From Deltaproteobacteria bacterium (lineage in GTDB: Bacteria; Desulfobacterota; BSN033; UBA1163), in contig VGRY01000042.1 in NCBI GenBank assembly GCA_016875195.1, forward strand, positions 1 through 37,484: a stretch of 37,484 bases of DNA, written 5' to 3'. Positions 8,757 through 18,545 of the stretch are shown in pieces. Below the pieces are notes generated by a model that was not told where the DNA came from, did no database searches, and was given only the letters and a program-made list of their open reading frames with translations. Both the position numbers and the translations under genes were made by a program. Each line of letters opens with the position of its first letter. Position 1 is the first letter of the stretch.

Positions 8757-8896
8757 AATTCGAAATCCGAATATCGAAATCCGAAACAATTCCGAAATCC
8801 AAATGACCAAATTACCCAAACAAATTTCTTAACCCTCTAATTTATCGTTTTCGGTCATTCGAAATTGTTTCGAAATTCGAATTTCGTGCTTCGGAT
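8757..8896. repeat. TCCGAA-family intergenic foldback, copy 1
   Basis: The left arm contains AATTCGAAATCCGAATATCG and AAATGACC; the right arm contains GGTCATTCGAAATTGTTTCG and GTGCTTCGGATTT. The arms are imperfectly self-complementary around an AT-rich centre. Copies in the same orientation lie at 11563-11720, 13078-13238 and 14157-14298, each between consecutive hdr genes. Confidence 0.7.
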
Positions 8897-9454
8897 TTAT
8901 TTCTTTGTACATTTTTCAAAAATCCTTTTGATATCTCCTTTTTCTTTGACAAAGCTTGGAAGCAAGGGAAATTTGCCCTTCAAAAAGAGCTTCACGCCAG
9001 GGATGAGAGAACCTTTCATCATGTCTCTGCTTCGGAGAATGTATTCCATCAACATGGTCACTTCGTGAGCTCTTCCTCCTCTCCGGACGCTCTGGATAAA
9101 AGCTTCGTGGAAAAGATGGATATTCTTCTCTTTTGCGTGGATCCCCTCTTCCATGGCGATCTCTCTCAAGGTATCCATGACAACCCCGATGTGGATCTCG
9201 TTCGGGCAACGGGTGCCGCATGTCTGGCAGTAAACGCAAAACCAGATGGCGCTGCTTTCCAGAACCTCCTGCTTCTTCCCCATCTGGATCATCCGGATGA
9301 TGCTGTTAGGCCGGAATTCCATATTAGGGGCTGTGGGGCAACCGGCTGTGCACTTGAGGCACTGGTAACAAAGGTTGAGGTTTTCCCCGCTCCGTTTAGA
9401 AACTGCCTCCAGAAAGGAGGAATCCATCTTTTCCACATGGGTTGTCGTTTCCAA
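8897..9454 (-). CDS. hdrC: HdrC-like 4Fe-4S protein (set 2)
   Basis: 185 residues with two ferredoxin sets, CYQCLKCTAGCP (about residues 29-40) and CVYCQTCGTRCP (about 73-84), as in HdrC. HdrC relays electrons from HdrA to HdrB. The start codon is TTG at 9454, supported by GGAGG seven bases upstream. An internal ATG at codon 10 is a possible but less well placed alternative. The C-terminal region is basic and helical. The gene lies between a full-length hdrA and hdrB, so this set reads hdrA-hdrC-hdrB. Confidence 0.88.
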   Translation of the reverse strand: METTTHVEKMDSSFLEAVSKRSGENLNLCYQCLKCTAGCPTAPNMEFRPNSIIRMIQMGKKQEVLESSAIWFCVYCQTCGTRCPNEIHIGVVMDTLREIAMEEGIHAKEKNIHLFHEAFIQSVRRGGRAHEVTMLMEYILRSRDMMKGSLIPGVKLFLKGKFPLLPSFVKEKGDIKRIFEKCTKK

Positions 9455-9479
9455 TTTATAACCTCCATAAAGATTGTGT

Positions 9480-9550
9480 CCGTGTCCGTGAACCGTGTAT
9501 CGTTTTTCTTAAAATCTTTTGCGGACACGAACCACGGGCACGTGTCACGT
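9480..9550. repeat. GTGTCCGTG-type intergenic foldback
   Basis: GTGTCCGTGAACCGTGTATC on the left is roughly complementary to GGACACGAACCACGGGCACG on the right. A related sequence lies between mdh and fumarase at 16319-16430. Confidence 0.5.
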
Positions 9551-9552
9551 GT

Positions 9553-11502
9553 TTATACAAAGGTGTCCATCATCCGAAGAGTCTGGATGGACGAACTATT
9601 TCTTAACTCACATGCAAAATTTGGGCAAGCCGCAATACAGGCTCCGCATCCCTGACAGAGCGCACTATGGACAATGGAGATCCCCCGACGGGAATCCATC
9701 TCTCTTGCCTCATACGGGCAGACCTCAACACAGATGCCGCACCCACTGCAAATGTTCTCATCCACAAAGGCAATCAATGGATCCTGAAGGAGTTTATCCG
9801 TTGATAGCAAGGCCTGAATCTTGCTGGCCGTGGCGGAGGCTTGGGAAACTGTATCCGAGATATCTTTCGGACTCTGACCGCAACCGGCAAGGTAGATGCC
9901 TTTGGTTAAACTTTCTACAGGATAGAGCTTGATATGGGCCTCTGTTAAAAAACCATGACGGTCCGCGGTTGCCCTCAGTTTTGCGGCCAGATCTTTCACG
10001 CCATCACTCGGAACAACAGCAGTGGCCAATACGACCATATCCGCTGCCACTTCAACCATTTTCCCGGTGAGCGTATCCACTCCCAACACTTTCACCTTTC
10101 CATTATCCTGAAAAACTCTGGAGACTCTGCCTCTGAGGTAGAGGAGCCCTTTCTCCTCGATCGTCTTCTGTAAAAATTCCTCGTAGCCCTTTGCATCCGA
10201 CCGGATATCCATATAGAAGATATAGGGCTGTCCGTCAAGGACCTGCTCTTTATAGATCTTTGCCTGTTTCGCTGTGTACATGCAGCAGATCCGTGAGCAG
10301 TAAGGCATATACCGGTCCGGGTCCCTCGATGCCACACACTGGATGAAGACCATCTCCTTCGGAACCTTTCCATCAGAAGGCCGGAGGATCTTTCCCTTAG
10401 TTGGCCCATCAACTGAAAGCATCCGTTCAAGGGCAAGACCATCAATCACATCCGGAATCTGTCCATATCCATACTCTCCCAATTCTTCTTTCGGATAAAG
10501 CTCGTACCCGGTCGCTACGACAATGGCCCCCACCCTCTTTGGAATCTTTTCTTCCTCCTGGCTAAAACAGATCGCTTTCTCAGGACAAACCTCTTCACAT
10601 CTTTTACAACTCCCATCAATGAAATACCGGCAATGGTCACGATGGATCACAGGCTTCTTGGGAACGCTCTGCGGATAGCGGAGATCGATCGCCTTTCGAA
10701 CGCCTAATCCTCGATCAAATTCGGACACATACTCCACGGGGCAGTCTTTGATACAGAGGCTGCAACCATTGCATCTCTCCCAATTCACATAGGTGGGCTT
10801 TCTCCTGATGGTCAGATCAAAATTTCCAACATATCCCTTCACGTCCTCCATCTCTGAGTAACAGTGAAGATCGATCTTTGGATGATGCTCTATCTCCAAG
10901 GCCTTTGTGAGAAGATCCGGAAGTGCGGGATGAAGGTCGGGGAAAGTTTTTGAAAGCTGGGTCATGTGACCGCCCAGGGCCTGCTCCCGTTCGAGTAGGA
11001 TCACTTCATATCCTCCCTCTGCCAGATCAAGGGCCGCTGTCATGCCGGCGATGCCTCCGCCGATGACAAGCGCGCTCCGATTAATGGAAACCGAGATAGC
11101 CTCAAGCTTCTCATTCTCTCTCACCTTCTTTAGGGTCGCAAGGATGATCTCACCGGCCTTCTCGGTCGCCTTCTCCTTCTCCTTCTGGTGGACCCAGCTG
11201 CACTGCTCCCGGATATTGGCAATCTCGCAGAGATAAGGGTTCATCCCTTCCGACTTGACTGCCTTTCTGAAGGTGTTCTCATGCATGCTCGGTGAACAGC
11301 ACGCAACAACAACTCCTTCCAACCCCTTCTCACGGACGGCCTCACGGATGAGTTGCTGTCCCGGCTCGGAGCACATATAGATGTAGTCCGTGCTATGGCT
11401 GACATCTTCCACGTTGCCCATCTTTTCAGCCACAGATTTTACATCAACGGTGCCCGCAATATTCACTCCGCAATGGCAGATAAAAACACCCAATTTCTTC
11501 AT
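9553..11502 (-). CDS. hdrA: HdrA with N- and C-terminal iron-sulfur domains but no cysteines in the FAD-proximal cluster motif
   Basis: 649 residues with the classic HdrA order. The N-terminal domain has FICHCG (8-12), ACCSPS (68-72) and NIREQC (96-101). The FAD loop is GGGIAG (148-153), followed by ferredoxin sets C244/247/250/254 and C291/299/302/306. CVASRD and CSRICC follow, then two C-terminal ferredoxin sets (C585-C596, C616-C626). The conserved stretch after the FAD glycines, normally FPTxDCxxCxLTPK, reads FPDLHPALPDLLTK here, so both cysteines of that cluster are missing. The adjacent upstream hdrA (11726-13051) keeps them but lacks the N- and C-terminal domains. The two look complementary and may form a heteromer. 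ATG start. Confidence 0.88.
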   Translation of the reverse strand: MKKLGVFICHCGVNIAGTVDVKSVAEKMGNVEDVSHSTDYIYMCSEPGQQLIREAVREKGLEGVVVACCSPSMHENTFRKAVKSEGMNPYLCEIANIREQCSWVHQKEKEKATEKAGEIILATLKKVRENEKLEAISVSINRSALVIGGGIAGMTAALDLAEGGYEVILLEREQALGGHMTQLSKTFPDLHPALPDLLTKALEIEHHPKIDLHCYSEMEDVKGYVGNFDLTIRRKPTYVNWERCNGCSLCIKDCPVEYVSEFDRGLGVRKAIDLRYPQSVPKKPVIHRDHCRYFIDGSCKRCEEVCPEKAICFSQEEEKIPKRVGAIVVATGYELYPKEELGEYGYGQIPDVIDGLALERMLSVDGPTKGKILRPSDGKVPKEMVFIQCVASRDPDRYMPYCSRICCMYTAKQAKIYKEQVLDGQPYIFYMDIRSDAKGYEEFLQKTIEEKGLLYLRGRVSRVFQDNGKVKVLGVDTLTGKMVEVAADMVVLATAVVPSDGVKDLAAKLRATADRHGFLTEAHIKLYPVESLTKGIYLAGCGQSPKDISDTVSQASATASKIQALLSTDKLLQDPLIAFVDENICSGCGICVEVCPYEAREMDSRRGISIVHSALCQGCGACIAACPNFACELRNSSSIQTLRMMDTFV

Positions 11503-11562
11503 GATGCGATTCTAATATGCCTGATTCGTTCTGCTCGTAATGATGATGTTTATGAATAAACT

Positions 11563-11720
11563 CGAAATTCGAATATCGGGCGAAGCGTCCGTTTCGGACC
11601 AACTCGAAACAAATCCAAAATTCTAATTTTCAAAATTCAAAACAACCTCTATTTGTTTGGGTCATTCTAATTTAGAAAATTCGTGTTTGTTTCGGATTTC
11701 GTGCTTCGGATTTCGATATT
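11563..11720. repeat. TCCGAA-family intergenic foldback, copy 2
   Basis: It lies between the two neighbouring hdrA genes. It contains AATTCGAATATCGGGCGAAG and ends TTTCGTGCTTCGGATTTCG. It shares with copy 3 an extra block GGGCGAAGCGTCCGT that copies 1 and 4 lack. Confidence 0.7.
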
Positions 11721-11725
11721 CTCCT

Positions 11726-13051
11726 CTAATTTTTTGCAAACAGCGCCTGGACTTTGCTGGCCGCTCCGTTGGCATGGGCCACAGCATCGGCGATATCTTT
11801 CGGCCCCTGCGCACAACCTGCGAGGTAGATCCCTTCTTTATTTGTTTCCACTGGCCTCAGTTTTCTCTCCGCCTCTGTGAAGAACCCGTATTCATCCGTA
11901 TTGACTCCCAGCTTTTGAGCCAACCCCTTTGCCTCTGCTTGTGGAATGATGGCTGTGGCCAGAACCACCATGTCCGCTGCGACTTCCACCTTCTTTCCTG
12001 TCAGGGTGTCCACACCCCAGATCACAACCTTTCCATCATCCCTGAAAATCCGCGAGACCCTGCCGCGGAGATAGAGGATCCCCTCTTCTTCCATTCCCTG
12101 CTGGATGAATTCTTCGTATCCCTTTCCAGTGGAGCGGATATCCATATAGAAGATATAGACCTGCCCGTCATGGACTTTATGTTTATAAAGCCTGGCATGC
12201 TTGGCCGTATACATACAGCAGACCCGCGAGCAGTAAGGCATATACCGTTCCGGATCCCTTGATCCAGTACACTGGATAAAAACAACCTCCTTCGGAACCT
12301 TGCCATCCGAAGGTCTTTTAATGACACCCGTTGTCGGTCCGGATGCGGAATTAAGTCTTTCAAAGGCCAAACCATCGATCACATCCGGAACCGCTCCATA
12401 ACCATATTCGCCGAATGTCTCCATCGGGATCAGGTCAAAACCCACGGCTATGACAATGGCTCCGACTTTCTCTTCGACAAAACGGTCCTGCTGTTCGTAA
12501 TCAATGGCTCCAACCGGACAGACCTTCTCGCAGACCCTGCATTTCTTCTCTAAAAAATAGCGGCAGTTGGATGGATTGATGACAGGCTTATTCGGAACGG
12601 CTTGAGGTGAAAGCGTGTAGATCGCCTTTCCCAGACCCATGGATCGATCGAAATCGGAAGGCTTTTTCGAAGGACATTTCTCCTGGCAGAGGCCACAGCC
12701 CGTGCATTTTTCCCAGTCCACATAACCTGCCTTCCGACGGATTTTTACAGTGAAGTCCCCTGCTTTTCCTTCTACTTGAGCCACTTCCGAATAGGTGAGA
12801 AGTTTAATATGGGGGTGCTGCCCTGTTTCTACAGTTTTAGGAGTGAGGGTGCACTGGGCGCAATCGAGTGTGGGGAAGGTCTCTGAAAGCTGAAGCATCC
12901 TTCCGCCGATGGAAGGAAGCCTTTCAACCAGAACAACGTCATATCCAGCATTCCCAATGTCAATGGATGCGGAAATGCCGGCAATGCCCCCACCGATCAC
13001 CATCGCCCGCTTTATAAATGAATTTTTAGCAGAATAGTTATTCAATGTCAC
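11726..13051 (-). CDS. Short HdrA (QmoA-like), FAD core without terminal ferredoxin domains
   Basis: 441 residues: FAD loop GGGIAG near 20-25, intact cluster motif FPTLDCAQCTLTPK (C64, C67), ferredoxin sets C116/119/122/126 and C163/171/174/178, CTGSRD and CSRVCC. It lacks both the N-terminal CHCG domain and the C-terminal ferredoxins of full HdrA. In size and content it resembles QmoA, but no AprAB or QmoC is nearby. The start is GTG 13051 with AGGTAAG just upstream. It lies between hdrB (set 1) and the 649-residue HdrA. It may supply the flavin cluster that its neighbour has lost. The redox partner is unknown. Confidence 0.87.
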   Translation of the reverse strand: MTLNNYSAKNSFIKRAMVIGGGIAGISASIDIGNAGYDVVLVERLPSIGGRMLQLSETFPTLDCAQCTLTPKTVETGQHPHIKLLTYSEVAQVEGKAGDFTVKIRRKAGYVDWEKCTGCGLCQEKCPSKKPSDFDRSMGLGKAIYTLSPQAVPNKPVINPSNCRYFLEKKCRVCEKVCPVGAIDYEQQDRFVEEKVGAIVIAVGFDLIPMETFGEYGYGAVPDVIDGLAFERLNSASGPTTGVIKRPSDGKVPKEVVFIQCTGSRDPERYMPYCSRVCCMYTAKHARLYKHKVHDGQVYIFYMDIRSTGKGYEEFIQQGMEEEGILYLRGRVSRIFRDDGKVVIWGVDTLTGKKVEVAADMVVLATAIIPQAEAKGLAQKLGVNTDEYGFFTEAERKLRPVETNKEGIYLAGCAQGPKDIADAVAHANGAASKVQALFAKN

Positions 13052-13077
13052 ACTTACCTACAAGAATCAGTTTCATC

Positions 13078-13238
13078 CAAAATTCGAATATCGAATATCG
13101 GGCGAAGCGTCCGTCTCGGACCAATTCGAAACAAATCCGAATGTTCAAAATTCAAATTTATTAAATGTTCTTTTGAACATTTGTAATTTGATTCTTTGAA
13201 ATTGTTTCGGATTTCGGATTTCGTGCTTCGTATTTTCA
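13078..13238. repeat. TCCGAA-family intergenic foldback, copy 3
   Basis: It lies between hdrB set 1 and the short hdrA. It includes GGGCGAAGCGTCCGT as in copy 2, a central pair AATGTTC/GAACATT and ends TTTCGTGCTTCGTATTTTC. Confidence 0.7.
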
Positions 13239-13268
13239 ATCACCATTTCTGGCCCAGTCGTGTGATGA

Positions 13269-14138
13269 TTAGAGCAACCCTTTCTGTTTAAGCAAAGGAA
13301 GTGGATCTACAAAGTTTTGTTCAAACCCAAGAGTCTGATCCCCCCGCCCCATGGCCATCCCGAGAAGCTGCGTAAAATAGAGGACCGGAATGGGTTTGAA
13401 GTCCAGGTATTTCTGCTTGATGTCGGCCTGCTTATGGTCGATATTGAAAGTGCACATCGGGCAGGTGGAAACCACAACCTCTGCCCCGTTCTTAACGGCA
13501 GAGCCCAGAATCTTATAGCTACATTCGGTGGCTACGTCAGGCGATCCAACGGATTGAAAAGACCCGCAGCATTCGATCTTATAGGGAAAATCAATGGGTT
13601 CTGCACCCATCGCTTCCAGAAACTCCTCAAACAGGGTGGGCTTCTCCTTGTCGTCAAACCCCATTTCATCAAACGGCCGTAGGAGCATACATCCGTAATA
13701 GGCTGCCGTCTTCAGCCCGGCCAGCGGCTTCTTTACTTTTTCTCTGATCTGAGAAAAACCGATCTCCTGTTTCAGGATCTCCAGATAGTGAAGGACCTTG
13801 AGGTCTCCCTGGTAGTTCATCTCAATAAAGTTATTGATCTTCTCCCGTTTCTCACCGTCATTCTGAATCAATCGGTTCGTCCGTTTGATCACGTTGAAAC
13901 AGATCGCGCAGAGGGTCGTCAGCGTTGTCCCCTGCTCTCTTGCTCTGGCTAAAATTCTCGATGGCGGAAGCAGGGCCATGATATTGTCCGTGGACAATGG
14001 GAAAGTAGCTCCACAGCAGGTCCAGTTCGGAAGCTCCTTCAATTCAAATCCAAGGAGCAAGGAGCAGTCCCGGGCTGTCTGATCAAGATTTTTCGCCTTG
14101 GTGTAAAGCGTGCATCCTGGAAAATAGAGATAATCCAT
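13269..14138 (-). CDS. hdrB: HdrB-like protein with two CCG domains (set 1)
   Basis: 289 residues. The first CCG domain has FPGC, WTCCG and LCAIC; the second has YGC, ECCG and TCPMC, so both catalytic cluster sites look intact. The frame runs upstream to 14183, but those codons (FRISIFEF) are the translated foldback repeat, and ATG 14138 starts at the conserved DYLYFPGC, as in the second hdrB. It follows hdrC (188-bp gap with a foldback). It shares an arrangement with the second set but the two sequences are clearly diverged paralogues, suggesting different electron acceptors rather than a recent duplication. Confidence 0.9.
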   Translation of the reverse strand: MDYLYFPGCTLYTKAKNLDQTARDCSLLLGFELKELPNWTCCGATFPLSTDNIMALLPPSRILARAREQGTTLTTLCAICFNVIKRTNRLIQNDGEKREKINNFIEMNYQGDLKVLHYLEILKQEIGFSQIREKVKKPLAGLKTAAYYGCMLLRPFDEMGFDDKEKPTLFEEFLEAMGAEPIDFPYKIECCGSFQSVGSPDVATECSYKILGSAVKNGAEVVVSTCPMCTFNIDHKQADIKQKYLDFKPIPVLYFTQLLGMAMGRGDQTLGFEQNFVDPLPLLKQKGLL

Positions 14139-14156
14139 AGTAACCCCAAAAATAAG

Positions 14157-14298
14157 AAATTCGAATATCGAAATCCGAAACAAACCCGAAATTCAAATGA
14201 TCAAATTTCAAAGAGTCTTATTTTAAAGTTTTGAATTTTTAACATTCGGTCATTTGGTATTGTTTCGAATTTCGGATTTCGTGCTTCGGATTTGTCAC
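14157..14298. repeat. TCCGAA-family intergenic foldback, copy 4
   Basis: It lies between hdrC and hdrB of set 1. The left arm has AATTCGAATATCGAAATCCG; the right arm has GAATTTCGGATTTCGTGCTT. Same orientation as the other three copies. Confidence 0.7.
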
Positions 14299-14326
14299 CA
14301 TTTGCTGATGTTTTATGAGTAACCAC

Positions 14327-14740
14327 TTATGTCAAAAACTTCCTAAATCCACTGATAAATGCGATCTGTGGAACTCTTTCCAGAAAGCCCTCCGGAAATT
14401 CAGAAACCTGGATATGATCTTTTCGATCTTTCTTCCTTAAGACGACCATTCTCAATGCGTCCATCACCCTGGCAATATCGATCCCCTTCGGGCACCTCGA
14501 GGTGCACTGGAGGCAGGAGGCGCAGAGCCAGAAGGTATTGACTTTGAGCGCTTCCTCCTCAAGACCTAAAAGAGTATACCGGATGGCTTCATGGGGGCCG
14601 ACCTCCATGGCAAAAGCCACCGGACATCCGGCCGTGCAGTTTCCGCACTGATAACAGGCGAAGAGGTTTTGCCCGCTGATCAACTCCACCTTCTTTGCAA
14701 ACTCGTTGTGAACTTTCTCACGCGTCAATTCGATTTTCAT
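14327..14740 (-). CDS. hdrC: HdrC-like 4Fe-4S protein (set 1)
   Basis: 137 residues with CYQCGNCTAGCP near 29-40 and CASCLQCTSRCP near 73-84, the two ferredoxin sites of HdrC. It is shorter than the set 2 HdrC because it lacks the long basic C-terminal part. It begins the first Hdr set, 71 bp downstream of the fumarase beta gene and in the same direction, which links the dicarboxylate enzymes to the electron-transfer block. ATG start with weak ribosome site. Confidence 0.87.
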   Translation of the reverse strand: MKIELTREKVHNEFAKKVELISGQNLFACYQCGNCTAGCPVAFAMEVGPHEAIRYTLLGLEEEALKVNTFWLCASCLQCTSRCPKGIDIARVMDALRMVVLRKKDRKDHIQVSEFPEGFLERVPQIAFISGFRKFLT

Positions 14741-14811
14741 GACGGATCACTCCAATCAGCTTATATTCAAATAATAAAACAATATTGACGACAAAACGAA
14801 CATCTCTCCGT

Positions 14812-15369
14812 TTATTCTTGCCGGTATGTCCTCTCCCCCTCGATATAGAGGTCGTTTCCATTCACATCATTGATCACGATCACCGGGAGGTTTTCAACTT
14901 CAAGTCTTCGAATGGCCTCCGGGCCAAGGTCTTCATAAGCCACCACCTCTGCCTTCTTCACTTTTTTAGCCAGGAGAGCGCCTGCCCCACCGGTCGCCGC
15001 AAAGTAGACCGCCCGGTATTTCTTCATTGCTTCTTTGACCGCATCGGATCGCATGCCCTTTCCAATCATCCCTTTCAGACCTTTCTCCATCAACGTAGGA
15101 GCATAAGCATCCATCCGGTAACTGGTCGTCGGACCTGCCGATCCGAAGACCTGCCCTGGTTTAGCGGGTGTTGGGCCGACATAATATATAATCTGACCTT
15201 GAATGTCAAAAGGAAGTTCTTTTCCTTCTTTTAATAGATCAAAAAGCCTCTTATGTGCAGCGTCCCTTCCCGTATAGATCACGCCGCTGATCATAACCCG
15301 ATCGCCGATCTTCAATTTTTCAACATCCTTATCGGCCAAAGGAGTCTTTAAGCGAATCAACTCGGTCAT
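14812..15369 (-). CDS. fumB: Fumarate hydratase, class I, beta subunit
   Basis: 185 residues matching the C-terminal half of class I fumarases. Recognisable motifs include TSYRMDAYAPTLMEKG (about 65-80), the FAATGGAGALLA stretch and the VIVINDVNGNDLY end. It functions with the alpha subunit encoded just upstream to hydrate fumarate to malate. The start has GGAGG before ATG. The 93-bp gap to alpha holds a foldback. Two-gene class I fumarases are common in anaerobes. A tartrate dehydratase beta subunit would be the main alternative; the mdh neighbour favours fumarase. Confidence 0.9.
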   Translation of the reverse strand: MTELIRLKTPLADKDVEKLKIGDRVMISGVIYTGRDAAHKRLFDLLKEGKELPFDIQGQIIYYVGPTPAKPGQVFGSAGPTTSYRMDAYAPTLMEKGLKGMIGKGMRSDAVKEAMKKYRAVYFAATGGAGALLAKKVKKAEVVAYEDLGPEAIRRLEVENLPVIVINDVNGNDLYIEGERTYRQE

Positions 15370-15392
15370 AAATCCTCCATTAAACGAACAAT

Positions 15393-15462
15393 GGGGAGAT
15401 AGGGGGATTGGGCGATGGGGTGACTATTTTTTTATCCCCCACCTCCTCATCTCCCTATCTCC
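15393..15462. repeat. GGGGAGATAGG-type foldback between fumarase genes
   Basis: GGAGATAGGGGGATTGGGCG on the left pairs imperfectly with CACCTCCTCATCTCCCTATC and CTCC on the right. The same word family (CCCCATCTCCC) occurs around 4120-4165 and 4636-4670. Confidence 0.6.
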
Positions 15463-16302
15463 TTAAATCATTACATCTTTGTGTCTCTGGGCGTGGCACT
15501 GGATGTTGACAGCAAGAGGAAAACTGGCGATATGGCAGGGCATCATCAAGATGTGCACCGCCAGTGATGTTGTCCGTCCCCCCAACCCCTGCGGTCCAAT
15601 ACCCAATTTATTAATCTCTCCCAGGATCTCTGATTCCAATTTATCCAGTTCCTGGTCTTCATTCTTGCTCCCGAGAGGCCGGAGGAGGCTCTTCTTGGCA
15701 AGTAATGCAGCCAGTTCGAACGTTCCTCCAATTCCCACTCCGACAATCGTTGGAGGGCAGGGATTCGAACCGGATTCCTTTACCCTCTGAACCACATAGC
15801 GCTTGATGCCTTCTTTCCCATCGGATGGGGTAAGCATGACCACCCGGCTCATATTTTCACTGCCGCCACCTTTGGGAGCAACGGTGATCTTCACCTGCTC
15901 ACCGGGGACAATCTCTGTATGGATGATGGCCGGAGTATTATCTCCGGTATTGGCCCGGGTAAAGGGGTGGCAGATCGATTTTCTCAGATATCCGTCACGA
16001 TATCCTTGCCGGACCCCTTCAAAGATTGCCTCTTTCAGCCCACCGCCAACCAGGTGAACCTCCTGCCCTAATTCGACGAAGACCACGGCAAACCCTGTAT
16101 CCTGACAGATGGCTACCTTTTCTTCCCTTGCGATTCTGGCATTCTCTTTCAACTCCTTCAATATCTCCACTCCAAGGGAGGATTCCTCTTTTTGCATGGC
16201 CCGATCAAAAACCTGAAGCACATCTTCTCCCAGGTCCGTGTTCGCCTCCATGCAGAGGTTCCTCACTTTTTCGGTGATCAACTTCACATCAATCTCTCGC
16301 AT
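15463..16302 (-). CDS. fumA: Fumarate hydratase, class I, alpha subunit
   Basis: 279 residues, the usual alpha length. Motifs: AICQDTGFAVVF (near 63-74) with a cluster cysteine, the GGGSENMSR stretch (about 150), NPCPPTIVGVGIGGTFE with a second cysteine, and LGIGPQGLGGRTT. These hold the [4Fe-4S] cluster that activates fumarate/malate. The gene lies 128 bp after mdh and directly before the beta subunit. The product is oxygen-sensitive by family knowledge, which fits an anaerobe. Confidence 0.92.
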   Translation of the reverse strand: MREIDVKLITEKVRNLCMEANTDLGEDVLQVFDRAMQKEESSLGVEILKELKENARIAREEKVAICQDTGFAVVFVELGQEVHLVGGGLKEAIFEGVRQGYRDGYLRKSICHPFTRANTGDNTPAIIHTEIVPGEQVKITVAPKGGGSENMSRVVMLTPSDGKEGIKRYVVQRVKESGSNPCPPTIVGVGIGGTFELAALLAKKSLLRPLGSKNEDQELDKLESEILGEINKLGIGPQGLGGRTTSLAVHILMMPCHIASFPLAVNIQCHAQRHKDVMI

Positions 16303-16318
16303 GTTTTCCCCGTTGTTT

Positions 16319-16430
16319 CGTGACCGCGATCCGTGACCGTGATACTCAACCTGAATTGATCTCTTTCATCTCCTGTCTTCTCATTCTTAGATTCAACGGA
16401 CACGAGACACGGACACGGGCCACGTTTTTT
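16319..16430. repeat. Foldback of GTGACCGTG/CACGGACACG type
   Basis: CGTGACCGCGATCCGTGACC on the left and ACACGAGACACGGACACGGG on the right are roughly complementary. It fills the gap between mdh and fumA, and resembles the element at 9480-9550. Confidence 0.5.
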
Positions 16431-18492
<2,062 letters not shown>

Positions 18493-18545
18493 CTCTTCGC
18501 GTGAATGAAAGGAGAGGCCCTTCTCCGGACCTCTCCTTTCTACCA

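Noticed and set aside
8733..8819. N-terminal extension of hdrB (set 2)
   Set aside because: The residues come from the intergenic foldback, similar ones precede the other hdrB, and GGAGG supports ATG 8732.
11657..12262. Plus-strand open frame of 201 codons
   Set aside because: It is a shadow of the short HdrA and the TCCGAA repeat.
11726..13051. Short HdrA as part of a Qmo sulfate-reduction complex
   Set aside because: No aprAB, sat, dsr genes or membrane QmoC are in the window; only size and domain content match QmoA.
8757..14298. Four spaced repeats as a CRISPR array
   Set aside because: The copies are more than a kilobase apart with genes between them and are palindromic and long, with no spacers or cas genes.
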